35,070 bases of DNA from Actinomycetes bacterium (GTDB lineage: Bacteria > Actinomycetota > Actinomycetes > Actinomycetales > Actinomycetaceae). Positions 8,372-17,040 of this stretch are shown here, piece by piece. The translations under genes and the position numbers were made by a program. The notes under the pieces are model-generated. The model was given only the letters and a program-made list of their open reading frames with translations. It did not search any database and was not told where the DNA came from. Every line of letters starts with the position of its first letter. The stretch's first letter is position 1. The stretch is taken from positions 1 through 35,070 of the forward strand of contig JAEWEQ010000023.1 in the NCBI GenBank assembly GCA_023389315.1. The letters run 5' to 3'.

Positions 8372-11245
8372 GTGCTTTACGTACTACTCGCACACGTCGT
8401 TGCCGCCCTGTTAAGCCCCATGTTGGCACGCAGACTGGGCCGCAACGCGCTATTGGTAGCGGCATTGGCACCAGCGGGCAGTGCCGGATGGTTACTTACC
8501 CAAACACCGCAAGCATTTTCCAGCTTGCCTCGCTCATGGGTGTGGGACTGGGTGCCGGGCCTAACCCTGCAAGTGAGCTTCCGCATCGACCCCCTGTCCT
8601 GGACCATGGCAATGGTGGTAACAACAGTGGGCGCCCTGGCGATGATCTACGCCTCCCGCTACTTCGCCCCCAAGGCTCGCGGATTAGGACGCTTCACCGC
8701 AGTGTTCGTCGCCTTCGCGGGAGCCATGTTCGGCCTGGTCACCGCCGACCACCTGATGATGGTGTACCTATTTTGGGAAGCCACCACCATCTTGTCTTTC
8801 TTGTTGATCGGCCACCACTACGACCGGCGTTATGCGCGTGCCGCCGCCCGCCAAGCCATCCAAGTTACGTCGCTGGGATCACTGGCAATGTTCGCCGGGT
8901 TCGTCATGGTTGCTTCCGTACCCGGTGGTTCCTACACCATTAGTGCACTACTTAGCGCCATCGATATTGGCTCCTACCCGGTGACTGATCCGATGGTGTG
9001 GATAGGAGCGCTGCTCATCATCTGGGGGATCGCCTCCAAATCTGCGCTAATCCCGCACCACTTCTGGCTTCCGGGAGCTATGGCTGCCCCCACCCCGGTG
9101 TCCGCTTACCTGCACGCCGCCGCCATGGTCAAAGCGGGGGTCTACTTAACTGCCCGCCTCACCCCCGGTTTCGTACATGTCCCCGGCTGGTCCATCGTCC
9201 TCGTCACCTTCGGACTGGCAACCATGATGGTAGGCGGCTACCGGGCGCTGCGCCAATTCGATCTGAAACTGATCCTGGCTTTTTCCACCGTGTCGCAACT
9301 GGGGTTAATGACCGCCGCATTCGCCTACGGCACCGCTGCCACCGTGGCCGCCGGATACGCCCTACTGATTGCCCACGCCACCTTCAAATCCGCCCTCTTC
9401 ATGAGCGTTGGGCTGGTGGAAAAAACCACCGGTACCCGTGACTTGCGTGAATTAAACGCGCTCTACCGCCACCACCGTCTGCTGGCAGGCGCCGCCGCAA
9501 TGGCCGCGGCCTCCATGGCGGGAATACCACTGCTACTTGGTTTCCTGGGTAAAGAAGCCCTCATTGTGGCATTCCTCCACGGTACTGACGCCACCTGGAT
9601 CCGCCGGCTAGCTCAGGCCACGAACCCGCTAGCTGGCAGCATAGACACAGTGGCGCTGCTGGTCCTGATGCTCGGGTCAATACTGACCTTCGCATACTCT
9701 TGGCGCTACTGGTGGGGGGCGTTTGCAGCTAAACGCACCAGCGTGGAACACGACGTAAGTGCCTGCCCGCGCATCTGTCTATCACCCATCGTGGTGCTCG
9801 CAGCTGCCAGTTTCCTTGGCCTGGCCCCCGCTATCTTCACCCCCTTAATCACTAAAGCCACCGCCAGCTACGGTCCCGGCGCACACCTGGCACTGTGGTC
9901 CGGGTGGGAGCCAGCGTTACTGACCGCCTGCATCCTGGGCCTGGGGGTACTAATGGCCCGCTTCCGGCCCGCCGTGGCCCGCGCCCAACGTCGCCTCGAA
10001 CCCAAGCACCTGCACCTGACGGACCTATACCGGTGGGTGCTGGTGGAGCTGGAAACCATCGCCGCCCGCATCACCACCCTCACCCAGCGCGGATCCCTAC
10101 CCTGGGATATATCCACCATCTTGCTGGTCCTCATCGCGGTGCTCGGATACGGTCTGCTGACCATCCCCGACCCCGAATTACGCCTGCGCCTGTGGGACTC
10201 CCCCTACCAAATGGCGCTCGTGGCCCTAGCGATCGCGGCCGCCATCGTCACGGTGCGGGCCCGCCACCGCATGAAAGCCGTCCTCGCCCTCGGCGCGGTC
10301 GGCACCCTGGTGGCGATGCTATACCTGTCCTACGGGGCACCGGACTTGGCGCTGACACAAATCGTGGTGGAAGTAATCACCCTGGTGGTGTTCGTCCTGG
10401 TACTGCGCTCACTGCCGCCGTACTTCTCTCACCGACCCCTGGTGCGCTCGCGCTGGATCCGCTTCGCCATCGCCGCCGCCGTGGGCACCACCGTGTCCCT
10501 GGCCACCGCCTTCGCCATCCAAGCGCGCGTATCCCCACCCATTTCTGAACTCATCCCCGCCGAAGCCCTGGTGTTCGGCGCCGGGGAGAACGTGGTGAAT
10601 GTGATCTTAGTGGACGTGCGTGCCTGGGACACTGTCGGTGAACTATCGGTGCTGCTGGTAACCGCCACCGGGGTGGCCTCCCTGATCTACCTCAACCGGC
10701 GTTTCGCCCGCCACGACACCCACACCCTCACCCGCATGGGGCAGTGGCTACCGGCGGTGGAACTAATGGCACTGCGGGAACGCTCCGTGATGCTGGAGGT
10801 CGGCACCCGCCTGCTGTTCCCAACCATGCTGATGGCGTCCTTCTGGGTGACCCTGGTTGGACACAACAACCCCGGCGGTGGTTTCGCCGGTGGCCTACTG
10901 GGCGGCATCGCGGTGCTGCTGCGCTACCTGGCGGGCGGGCGGTTCGAACTGGGGCAAACCCTGTCGATCAACCCCGGGCGGCTACTGGGCTTGGGGCTAT
11001 TCACCGCCGCTGTCGGTGGGGCACTGCCACTGCTGATGGGGCACACGGTGCTCCAGTCAGCGGAAATCCACCTGCACCTGGGGTGGTTGGGGGATCTGCA
11101 CTTCACCACCGCCCTGATTCTTGATATTGGTGTTTACATCCTGGTGCTGGCACTGGTACTGGACTTGGTGACTGCCCTGGGGGCCCAAATTGATCGCGAC
11201 CGGGACCGTGACCGCGGGGACCGCGCCGGGCAGGTGAGCGCATGA
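8372..11245 (+). CDS. mrpA: Mrp Na+/H+ antiporter subunit A fused to subunit B
   Basis: This is the largest membrane subunit of the Mrp-type multisubunit Na+(K+)/H+ antiporter, which exports sodium in exchange for protons and is related to complex I. The 957-residue protein has an N-terminal NuoL/ND5-like proton-translocating part, recognisable from SFRIDPLSWTMAMVVTTVGA, FWEATTILSFLLIG and SKSALIPHHFWLPGAM followed by APTPVSAYLHAAAMVKAG. A middle DUF4040 segment contains YGAPDLALTQIVVEVITL. The C-terminal MnhB domain (GTRLLFPTMLMASFWVTLVG, then GHNNPGGGFAGGLL) is a separate gene, mrpB, in Bacillus. Fusion of A and B is usual in Actinobacteria. The start is GTG at 8372 behind AAAGGGG; the end overlaps mrpC in ATGA. 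Confidence 0.93.
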   Translation: MLYVLLAHVVAALLSPMLARRLGRNALLVAALAPAGSAGWLLTQTPQAFSSLPRSWVWDWVPGLTLQVSFRIDPLSWTMAMVVTTVGALAMIYASRYFAPKARGLGRFTAVFVAFAGAMFGLVTADHLMMVYLFWEATTILSFLLIGHHYDRRYARAAARQAIQVTSLGSLAMFAGFVMVASVPGGSYTISALLSAIDIGSYPVTDPMVWIGALLIIWGIASKSALIPHHFWLPGAMAAPTPVSAYLHAAAMVKAGVYLTARLTPGFVHVPGWSIVLVTFGLATMMVGGYRALRQFDLKLILAFSTVSQLGLMTAAFAYGTAATVAAGYALLIAHATFKSALFMSVGLVEKTTGTRDLRELNALYRHHRLLAGAAAMAAASMAGIPLLLGFLGKEALIVAFLHGTDATWIRRLAQATNPLAGSIDTVALLVLMLGSILTFAYSWRYWWGAFAAKRTSVEHDVSACPRICLSPIVVLAAASFLGLAPAIFTPLITKATASYGPGAHLALWSGWEPALLTACILGLGVLMARFRPAVARAQRRLEPKHLHLTDLYRWVLVELETIAARITTLTQRGSLPWDISTILLVLIAVLGYGLLTIPDPELRLRLWDSPYQMALVALAIAAAIVTVRARHRMKAVLALGAVGTLVAMLYLSYGAPDLALTQIVVEVITLVVFVLVLRSLPPYFSHRPLVRSRWIRFAIAAAVGTTVSLATAFAIQARVSPPISELIPAEALVFGAGENVVNVILVDVRAWDTVGELSVLLVTATGVASLIYLNRRFARHDTHTLTRMGQWLPAVELMALRERSVMLEVGTRLLFPTMLMASFWVTLVGHNNPGGGFAGGLLGGIAVLLRYLAGGRFELGQTLSINPGRLLGLGLFTAAVGGALPLLMGHTVLQSAEIHLHLGWLGDLHFTTALILDIGVYILVLALVLDLVTALGAQIDRDRDRDRGDRAGQVSA

Positions 11246-11748
11246 ACTACCTAGCTGTGTATTTAGTCGCTACCCTGCCACTACCGGTGGCACCGGGGCG
11301 GGCTTCCCTGGCGGTGATCGTCCTCGGTGGGGTGCTGGTGGCAAGTGGGGTTTACCTGGTGATGGAACGCACCCTCACGCGCATCGTGATCGGTTTGTCG
11401 CTAGTTGCCCACGGCGCGAACGTCCTCATCCTGGCGGCCGGTGGGGGCAGTGGCCAGCCACCCCTGCTGGGACAGTCCGACGTGGCGGTGATGGCCGACC
11501 CGCTGCCACAAGCGATGATGCTAACTGCCATTGTGATTGCCCTGGGGACCACCGCTTTCGGGATGGCGTTGGCCTACCGGTCTTGGCGCTTGGCGGGCCA
11601 CGATGAAGTAATTGACGACGTGGAAGACCGGCGTTTGGCGCGGCGCACCCAGAAAGCCCGCCTGGATGAGTCCTTCACCGAACAAACCACCGGTGGGGAG
11701 GACCCGGGGATTGACTACGATGCCGAGGACGTGGAGGACACCCCATGA
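11242..11748 (+). CDS. mrpC: Mrp Na+/H+ antiporter subunit C
   Basis: This is the NuoK-like small membrane subunit of the Mrp antiporter. The 168-residue protein has three membrane helices (about residues 23-40, 48-70 and 92-112). The core VLVASGVYLVMERTLTRIVI followed by GLSLVAHGANVLIL is characteristic of MnhC. PLPQAMMLTAIVIALGTTAF forms the third helix. The last 45 residues are a charged cytoplasmic tail longer than in the Bacillus subunit. It is coupled to both neighbours by ATGA overlaps, so the subunits are made in stoichiometric order. Confidence 0.93.
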   Translation: MNYLAVYLVATLPLPVAPGRASLAVIVLGGVLVASGVYLVMERTLTRIVIGLSLVAHGANVLILAAGGGSGQPPLLGQSDVAVMADPLPQAMMLTAIVIALGTTAFGMALAYRSWRLAGHDEVIDDVEDRRLARRTQKARLDESFTEQTTGGEDPGIDYDAEDVEDTP

Positions 11749-13859
11749 CGATCGCTTCCCTCCTGCCCATCCCCGTTTTGCTGCCGCTGCTGGCTGCCGG
11801 ACTGGCGTTACTGTCCGGCCCCCGGCCCCGCGTCCAACAGTTGATTTCGTTGTTAACGATGCTGACCGTCCTCGGCGTGGGAATTATCCTGGCCATCGAA
11901 GCCGACCACGGGCCGGTGGTACTCGACGCCGGGTCCTGGGCCGCGCCCATTGGGATCACCCTGGTGGCGGACCGCCTGTCCTCCCTGATGCTGGTGGTGT
12001 CGCAAATCGTGACGCTCGCGGTGCTGGTGTATTCGCTGGCGCAGAACCTGGCTGACGATGACCCGGATGTGCCGGTGGCGATCTACCACCCGACGTATTT
12101 GATTTTGATCGCGGGGGTTTCGAACTCGTTCCTCACCGGGGACTTGTTCAACCTCTACGTGGGTTTTGAGATCCTGCTGGCGGCGTCGTTCGTGCTGATC
12201 ACCTTGGGTGGGACCCGTGGGCGCACCCGTGCGGGCACGGTTTACGTGGTGGTGTCGCTGGTGTCGTCGATGATTTTCCTCATCGGCATTGCCCTCACCT
12301 ACGCGGCCGCCGGCACGGTGAATATGGCGCAACTGTCGACCCGGCTGCGCGAGATTGACCCGTCGGTGGCGCTCACCATCCAGCTGGTGTTGCTGGTGGC
12401 TTTCGGCATTAAAGCCGCAGTGTTCCCCCTCTCTGCGTGGCTGCCCGACTCCTATCCCACGGCCCCCGCTCCGGTGACGGCGGTGTTCGCCGGGCTTTTG
12501 ACGAAGGTCGGTATTTACGCCCTCATTCGCCTGCAAGTGCTGCTCTTCCCCGGCCGTGGGGTAGACAACCTGCTGACCGTGGTGGGGATTGCCACCATGA
12601 TTGTGGGTATTTTAGGGGCCCTCACCCAAGAGGACATCCGGCGTTTGCTGTCCTTCACCTTGGTGTCCCACATCGGTTTCATGATCTGGGGCTTGGCGCT
12701 AGTTAACCGCGAGGGCCTGGCGTCAGCCGTGTTCTACGCCGCGCACCACATTTTGGTGCAAACCGCGATGTTCCTCATCATCGGGTTGATCGAACGCGAA
12801 CGCGGCGCCACTTCACTGCGTCGCCTGGGTGGGATAGCGAAGTCTCACCCGTGGATCTCTATCCTGTTCTTCGCTACCGCCATGAACCTGGTGGGTATCC
12901 CACCGTTCCCCGGTTTCCTGGGGAAGCTGGGGCTGGCGCAGGCCGCGGTGACTCACGGCGGTTGGCAAGGCTGGTCACTGTTGGCAGCGGGGATGATTAC
13001 TTCTTTCCTCACCCTGTATGCGGTGGTGAAGGTGTGGAACTTCGCGTTCTGGCAAAAGCGGGAAGATGAGTTCTTGGGGGAGACGGACCTGGAGAAGGTC
13101 CGCCTGGCACGCCAGCGGCGCGTATTGAAACGGCGCTTGGAGCGCGCCCAAGCCAACGCGAAACTGGGGGAAGCGATGCAGCAGGCGTCGCGCACCAAGG
13201 AAGAACAAAAGGCCAGTGGCACCTCCACCTTGATGTATGCGGCCGCCGGGGCGCTGGTGTTCGTGATGGTGGGGATGAGTGTGTTTGGTGGCCGTATCTA
13301 CGCCTATGCGACCTCCGCCGCGCTGGACCAGATGGACCGGTCCACCTACTTGCATTCAGTGCTGGCCGATAACGGGCGCGGGCATGGGAACTCCCAGTAC
13401 GCGCGCAAGGACGCCCCCGAGCATTTACGGAACCTGGGGGAAAAAGCCCTGCAGTCCTCCCGCACTGACGCTGAGCGTGACGACGTGCAAACCCCCACGC
13501 AGGTGCGCCTGCCGGCGGGCAAAGAATGGAAACTACAGTGGCGCCCCCCGATGCTGCCCCTGGATGACCCCTCCTGGGAGGCGCAGTTGCGGGCATACGA
13601 AGTGCTGCGGCAAGCATCCGAAATCACGATCCTACCTGAGGTAGGGCTCCAACCCTCGCCCACGCCTTCACCGACGAGGACGTTCGCGCCGACTCCGACA
13701 CCGTCCCCGTCTTCGACGCCTACGTCCGCACCGTCGTCTGTGCTGCCCGTGTCGCTGTCGTCATCTGTGCTGCCCGTGTCGCCGTCGTCGTCTGTGCTGC
13801 CCACAGCGGCACCGTCCTCGCCCACGAGCGTGAAGGAGGTGGCAAATGGCGTCGCGTAA
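11745..13859 (+). CDS. mrpD: Mrp Na+/H+ antiporter subunit D with an unusual C-terminal extension
   Basis: This is the second NuoL/M/N-like proton-translocating subunit. The core (about residues 1-440) is typical: NSFLTGDLFNLYVGFEILLA, AAVFPLSAWLPDSYPTAPAP, LLTKVGIYALIRLQ and LVSHIGFMIWGLAL. At 704 residues it is about 200 longer than most MrpD. After residue ~440 comes a basic, Arg/Lys-rich likely coiled segment (KVRLARQRRVLKRRLERAQA), one more membrane helix (LMYAAAGALVFVMVGMSVFG), a polar region, and a Pro/Ser/Thr tail built partly of 27-base repeats. If the extra helix crosses the membrane, the PST tail lies outside the cell. The start overlaps mrpC (ATGA) and the end overlaps mrpE by 14 bases. 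Confidence 0.93.
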   Translation: MTIASLLPIPVLLPLLAAGLALLSGPRPRVQQLISLLTMLTVLGVGIILAIEADHGPVVLDAGSWAAPIGITLVADRLSSLMLVVSQIVTLAVLVYSLAQNLADDDPDVPVAIYHPTYLILIAGVSNSFLTGDLFNLYVGFEILLAASFVLITLGGTRGRTRAGTVYVVVSLVSSMIFLIGIALTYAAAGTVNMAQLSTRLREIDPSVALTIQLVLLVAFGIKAAVFPLSAWLPDSYPTAPAPVTAVFAGLLTKVGIYALIRLQVLLFPGRGVDNLLTVVGIATMIVGILGALTQEDIRRLLSFTLVSHIGFMIWGLALVNREGLASAVFYAAHHILVQTAMFLIIGLIERERGATSLRRLGGIAKSHPWISILFFATAMNLVGIPPFPGFLGKLGLAQAAVTHGGWQGWSLLAAGMITSFLTLYAVVKVWNFAFWQKREDEFLGETDLEKVRLARQRRVLKRRLERAQANAKLGEAMQQASRTKEEQKASGTSTLMYAAAGALVFVMVGMSVFGGRIYAYATSAALDQMDRSTYLHSVLADNGRGHGNSQYARKDAPEHLRNLGEKALQSSRTDAERDDVQTPTQVRLPAGKEWKLQWRPPMLPLDDPSWEAQLRAYEVLRQASEITILPEVGLQPSPTPSPTRTFAPTPTPSPSSTPTSAPSSVLPVSLSSSVLPVSPSSSVLPTAAPSSPTSVKEVANGVA
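13734..13814 (+). repeat. Three tandem 27-bp units at the 3' end of mrpD
   Basis: Three in-frame copies of a 27-base unit start at 13734, 13761 and 13788. They encode SSVLPVSLS, SSVLPVSPS and SSVLPTAAP. The first two differ at few bases; the third diverges at its end and runs into a CGTCCTCG octamer. Such units can expand or contract by slippage, changing the tail length. Confidence 0.85.
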
Positions 13860-14409
13860 ACGCTTCGACTTGAAACAGCTGGCGCCCGCCGGCGCCACGA
13901 TCCCGGTTAAAAGCACCCGCCTGAGCGTGGGACTGACCGCGTGGCTAACACTGCTGTGGGTACTCATGTTCGCACCACCCACCCCGCTGACCGTGCTCTC
14001 AGGGGTGTTAGTGGCAGTGGCGGTACAACTGGCTTTCCCGCTGCCACGCGCCCGCCGCCGTGTGAAACTGCGCCCCCTTGCCAGCTTGGTGCTGGCGGGG
14101 AAGTTCGTCTACGACCTGGTGGTCGCCGCCGTTCACATCGCCATCGTCGTCATTACCGGCCGCACCTACCGGTGCTCCATCGTGAGGGTCGACCTGCATT
14201 CCAACGAAGAGATCGTCCTCGCAATCGTGGCGGCAATGACGAACCTGGTGCCGGGGACCATCGTGGTCAGTATCGACCGCGCTCACCGGCACATGTATCT
14301 GCACGTATTCGACCTGGACTGGCACGGGGGGACAGACGCGGTGCGCCAGGCGGGAATCGAACAGGAACAACGCGTCCTCAAAGTCCTGGGATGGGAGGAA
14401 ACACCGTGA
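13846..14409 (+). CDS. mrpE: Mrp Na+/H+ antiporter subunit E
   Basis: This is the MnhE subunit, required for assembly or activity of the Mrp complex. The 187-residue protein has two N-terminal membrane helices (about 24-45 and 48-65, with WLTLLWVLMFAPPTPLTVLS) and a third near 81-100. A soluble C-terminal domain contains ANAI-type features seen as IVAAMTNLVPGTIVVSIDRA and MYLHVFDLD. The start ATG has a strong AAGGAGG site eight bases upstream and lies inside the last codons of mrpD. It ends in a GTGA overlap with mrpF. Confidence 0.92.
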   Translation: MASRKRFDLKQLAPAGATIPVKSTRLSVGLTAWLTLLWVLMFAPPTPLTVLSGVLVAVAVQLAFPLPRARRRVKLRPLASLVLAGKFVYDLVVAAVHIAIVVITGRTYRCSIVRVDLHSNEEIVLAIVAAMTNLVPGTIVVSIDRAHRHMYLHVFDLDWHGGTDAVRQAGIEQEQRVLKVLGWEETP

Positions 14410-14786
14410 GTTTTCTGACCCTGATTTATATGGCCGCCGGCACCGCCATGGTGGCGACCATCGCGCTGAGCCTGATCCGCTTGGCACTGGGGCCCAGTAT
14501 CTATGACCGCGCCACCGCTTCGGACGTGATCGCGGTGGCGGTGATCGGCTTAAGTGCCATGGCGGGGGCCGCCAACGGGCGCGCTGACGTGCAGATCATC
14601 ACCGTGATACTCACCCTCATTGGGTTCCTCTACGCCGTCACCATTGGGCGTTTCACCGGGCGCATGAGTGCCTCGCGCTCCATCCTCACCCCCGACCAGG
14701 CGCTGGCGGAAAGCAAGCAGATGGAAGCGCAAGCGCGTTCCGAAATGCACGCCGAAGAAACCGCGCACCTGCGGGAGGAACAATGA
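14406..14786 (+). CDS. mrpF: Mrp Na+/H+ antiporter subunit F
   Basis: This is the small MnhF membrane subunit. The GTG start at 14406 overlaps the mrpE stop (GTGA) and gives 126 residues. Three helices are expected at about 3-25, 36-55 and 62-82. The block SLIRLALGPSIYDRATASDV is the family signature. The C-terminal 40 residues are a charged, Glu/Ala-rich cytoplasmic tail longer than in most MrpF. A longer open frame upstream of 14406 is not coding. It ends in an ATGA overlap with mrpG. Confidence 0.92.
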   Translation: MSFLTLIYMAAGTAMVATIALSLIRLALGPSIYDRATASDVIAVAVIGLSAMAGAANGRADVQIITVILTLIGFLYAVTIGRFTGRMSASRSILTPDQALAESKQMEAQARSEMHAEETAHLREEQ

Positions 14787-15184
14787 GCTGGGACCTGCTC
14801 ACACAAATCAGCACCTACCTGGGGGCCCTGTGTTTCCTGGCCGGATCCTTGTTCCTACTCGTCGCGGGCATTGGCACGGTGCGACTGCCGGGACTATATG
14901 AACGTATGCACGCGGGCGCGAAACCCCAGTGGTTGGGAGTGTTCTTGATCGCCGTGGGAACTGTGCTCATCACCCGCAGTGCGTCGTGGCTGGGGGTGGC
15001 GATTTTGATGGTGACGCTGCAGACCGTGTCCGCCCCCATCGGATCGCACCTGTTGGCGCGCGCCGCCTATCGCGGTGGCCAGGTGGACCTGTCGTACCTG
15101 GTGGACGATGAGTTGGCGCGCGATGAAGCAGAAGTTGACAAAGCCCGGCAAGAGGCACAAAAGGGGCGGCGCAACAAGCTCTGA
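14783..15184 (+). CDS. mrpG: Mrp Na+/H+ antiporter subunit G
   Basis: This is the last subunit of the Mrp complex (MnhG/PhaG domain). The 133-residue protein has three helices; GIGTVRLPGLYERMHAGAKP between the first two is the family signature. The tail after residue ~100 is charged (DDELARDEAEVDKARQEAQK). It closes the operon: the next gene is 65 bases away, and a weak CCCGC-ATG-GCGGG hairpin lies in that gap at about 15212-15224. Confidence 0.93.
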   Translation: MSWDLLTQISTYLGALCFLAGSLFLLVAGIGTVRLPGLYERMHAGAKPQWLGVFLIAVGTVLITRSASWLGVAILMVTLQTVSAPIGSHLLARAAYRGGQVDLSYLVDDELARDEAEVDKARQEAQKGRRNKL

Positions 15185-15249
15185 AGTTAGGATTAGACGC
15201 AAACTGAAGCCCGCATGGCGGGAAGGATCCGCGAGGGAGAGGACCCACT

Positions 15250-17022
15250 ATGACGCAGCGAATCATTTCCTCCAGCGCCGTCGCCGGGGAGAAACTGCGG
15301 CCGCTGCTGGATGAAATCCGCGCCGAAAACATTGAAGTGGATTTCAGTGACGAGGTCGTGGCGCAGGCAGACAATGCGGCGCGCGAATGGGAAGACCTCG
15401 CTGGCTCCCTGACGCTGCGGGAGGCGGACTGGGACCAGCACCTGGCGAGCTACCTGGCGGGCGGCGAAAAACCGGCGTTGGATGCCACTACCGGTGACCC
15501 GGCTGCCGCCGACCGCGAGGGCGCTGCCAACGGCGCGAATACCGGTGACCCGGCTGCTGGCGACCGCGGGGGCGCTGCCAACGGCGCGACCGCCCTCGTG
15601 GACGTAACCAAAGTAGTGGCGCACCTACCGCAGTTGACCTACCCGGCGGGCCCCGCGCCCACCCACCTGTTCGCCCCGGCGCTGCCAACTACCGACGCCA
15701 CCAGCATCCCCCTGATCACCATCGACCCGCCCGAATCCACCGACTTGGATCAGGCGGTCGCGATCTTCCCCCTCCACCACGGGCGTGCCCGCTACCTGGT
15801 GGTCTACGCCATCGCCTCAGTCGCCACCTTCGTGCCGCCCGGATCCGCGCTGGATGAAACCGCGTGGGCGCGCGGCACCACCATGTACCTGCCCGACGAA
15901 GCCACCCCGCTGTACCCACGCACCCTTAGTTCCGGCGCCGGGTCGCTGCTGCCTGGACAGCTGCGTCCGGCCTGCGTATGGACCATTGCTTTGGGTGAGG
16001 ACGGGGAGCGCCTGGGCGCGCACGTGCACCGGGCGGTGGTGCGCTCGCGGGGGAAGTTTTCTTACGCCGATATTGACGCAGCGGTAGCGGGCCAGGACTT
16101 TGCCGGCAGTGAAAAGATGCCCGCCCAGTTGCCGCAACTACTGCGCGAAGTGGGACAGTTGCGCCAGCAGCGGGAAGCTGCGCGCGGTGGTGTGTCGGCG
16201 CGCATACCGGAACAGGAAGTCATTTCCGAGGGCGATACTTTCCGTTTGGAGTACCGCTCCAACACTCCGGCGGAGGAGTGGAACGCGCAGATATCGTTGC
16301 TCACCGGGATCAGCGCGGCCGCCCTCATGCGGCAGGCGAACGTGGGGATTGTGCGCACCCTACCGCCCGCGCAAGAGCGCGACCTGCGGCGGTTGCGGCG
16401 AGTGGCGAAAGTCCTGGGCGTGAGGTGGGACGAGGACGTCACCTACCCCCAAATGGTGCGCACGCTGGATCCGAAAAACCCCGCTCACGCGGCGTTTTTG
16501 CTGGAAGCCACCGGTTTGTTCCGTGGCGCCGGCTACCGGGCTTTCGGGGTGCGTAACACGCAGCCGCTGCCGCGCAGCCGCGATGATGGCATCATTCACG
16601 CCGCTATTGGTGCGGAGTACGCGCACGTCACTGCCCCCTTGCGGCGCCTGGTGGACCGCTACGGGGAGGAAGTGTGCCTGGCGCATTGCGCGGGGAAGGC
16701 AGTGCCGGAATGGGTGCGCGAAGCCCTGGATGATCTACCATCGGCCATGGGGGCGGCGGGGGAGCGCGCGGGGCGGGTGAGCCGCGAAGCGGTGCGAATC
16801 ATGCAGGCCCTGGTGATGGAAGGGCGTGTGGGGCAGCGACTGCGCGGGGCGGCTGTGGATGAGCGCGGTGACCACGCCCTCGTAATGTTGGAGGACCCAG
16901 CGGTGATGGCCACTGGCAGCGGTGAGCTGGGGGTGGCGCAAACTTTCGAAGTGGTGGAAGTGGACGTGCCTAAGCGGCGAGTGCGGGTGCGGCCGGTGGG
17001 GGAAGAGATAACCGGAAGTTGA
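15250..17022 (+). CDS. RNB-domain (RNase II/R family) exoribonuclease
   Basis: It is a 3'-5' exoribonuclease of the RNase II family. The catalytic RNB domain spans roughly residues 150-480 of 590. Its metal-binding motif reads ITIDPPESTDLDQAVAI (about 156-172), and the conserved LRRLVDRYGEEV lies near 460. Unlike E. coli RNase II it has no clear N-terminal cold-shock domains; residues 1-75 are a short helical region and 78-115 a Gly/Ala/Asp-rich linker made of a tandem repeat. The C-terminus (about 530-590) may be a degenerate S1-like barrel. The ATG at 15250 has GGGAGAGGA upstream. It sits between the Mrp operon and purF with short gaps, so partial read-through is possible. Confidence 0.9.
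   Translation: MTQRIISSSAVAGEKLRPLLDEIRAENIEVDFSDEVVAQADNAAREWEDLAGSLTLREADWDQHLASYLAGGEKPALDATTGDPAAADREGAANGANTGDPAAGDRGGAANGATALVDVTKVVAHLPQLTYPAGPAPTHLFAPALPTTDATSIPLITIDPPESTDLDQAVAIFPLHHGRARYLVVYAIASVATFVPPGSALDETAWARGTTMYLPDEATPLYPRTLSSGAGSLLPGQLRPACVWTIALGEDGERLGAHVHRAVVRSRGKFSYADIDAAVAGQDFAGSEKMPAQLPQLLREVGQLRQQREAARGGVSARIPEQEVISEGDTFRLEYRSNTPAEEWNAQISLLTGISAAALMRQANVGIVRTLPPAQERDLRRLRRVAKVLGVRWDEDVTYPQMVRTLDPKNPAHAAFLLEATGLFRGAGYRAFGVRNTQPLPRSRDDGIIHAAIGAEYAHVTAPLRRLVDRYGEEVCLAHCAGKAVPEWVREALDDLPSAMGAAGERAGRVSREAVRIMQALVMEGRVGQRLRGAAVDERGDHALVMLEDPAVMATGSGELGVAQTFEVVEVDVPKRRVRVRPVGEEITGS
15490..15591 (+). repeat. 51-bp tandem duplication inside the RNB ribonuclease gene
   Basis: Two adjacent in-frame 51-base units (15490-15540 and 15541-15591) encode near-identical 17-residue segments: TGDPAAADREGAANGAN and TGDPAAGDRGGAANGAT. 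They differ at only a few bases, which suggests recent duplication in a flexible linker before the catalytic domain. Confidence 0.85.
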
Positions 17023-17040
17023 GAAGCGCAACTATGGGTT

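Noticed and set aside
13941..14405. Upstream extension of the mrpF frame inside mrpE
   Set aside because: The extension is Arg/Gly/Pro-rich out-of-frame translation of mrpE. The GTG at 14406 overlaps the mrpE stop and begins the conserved MnhF sequence.
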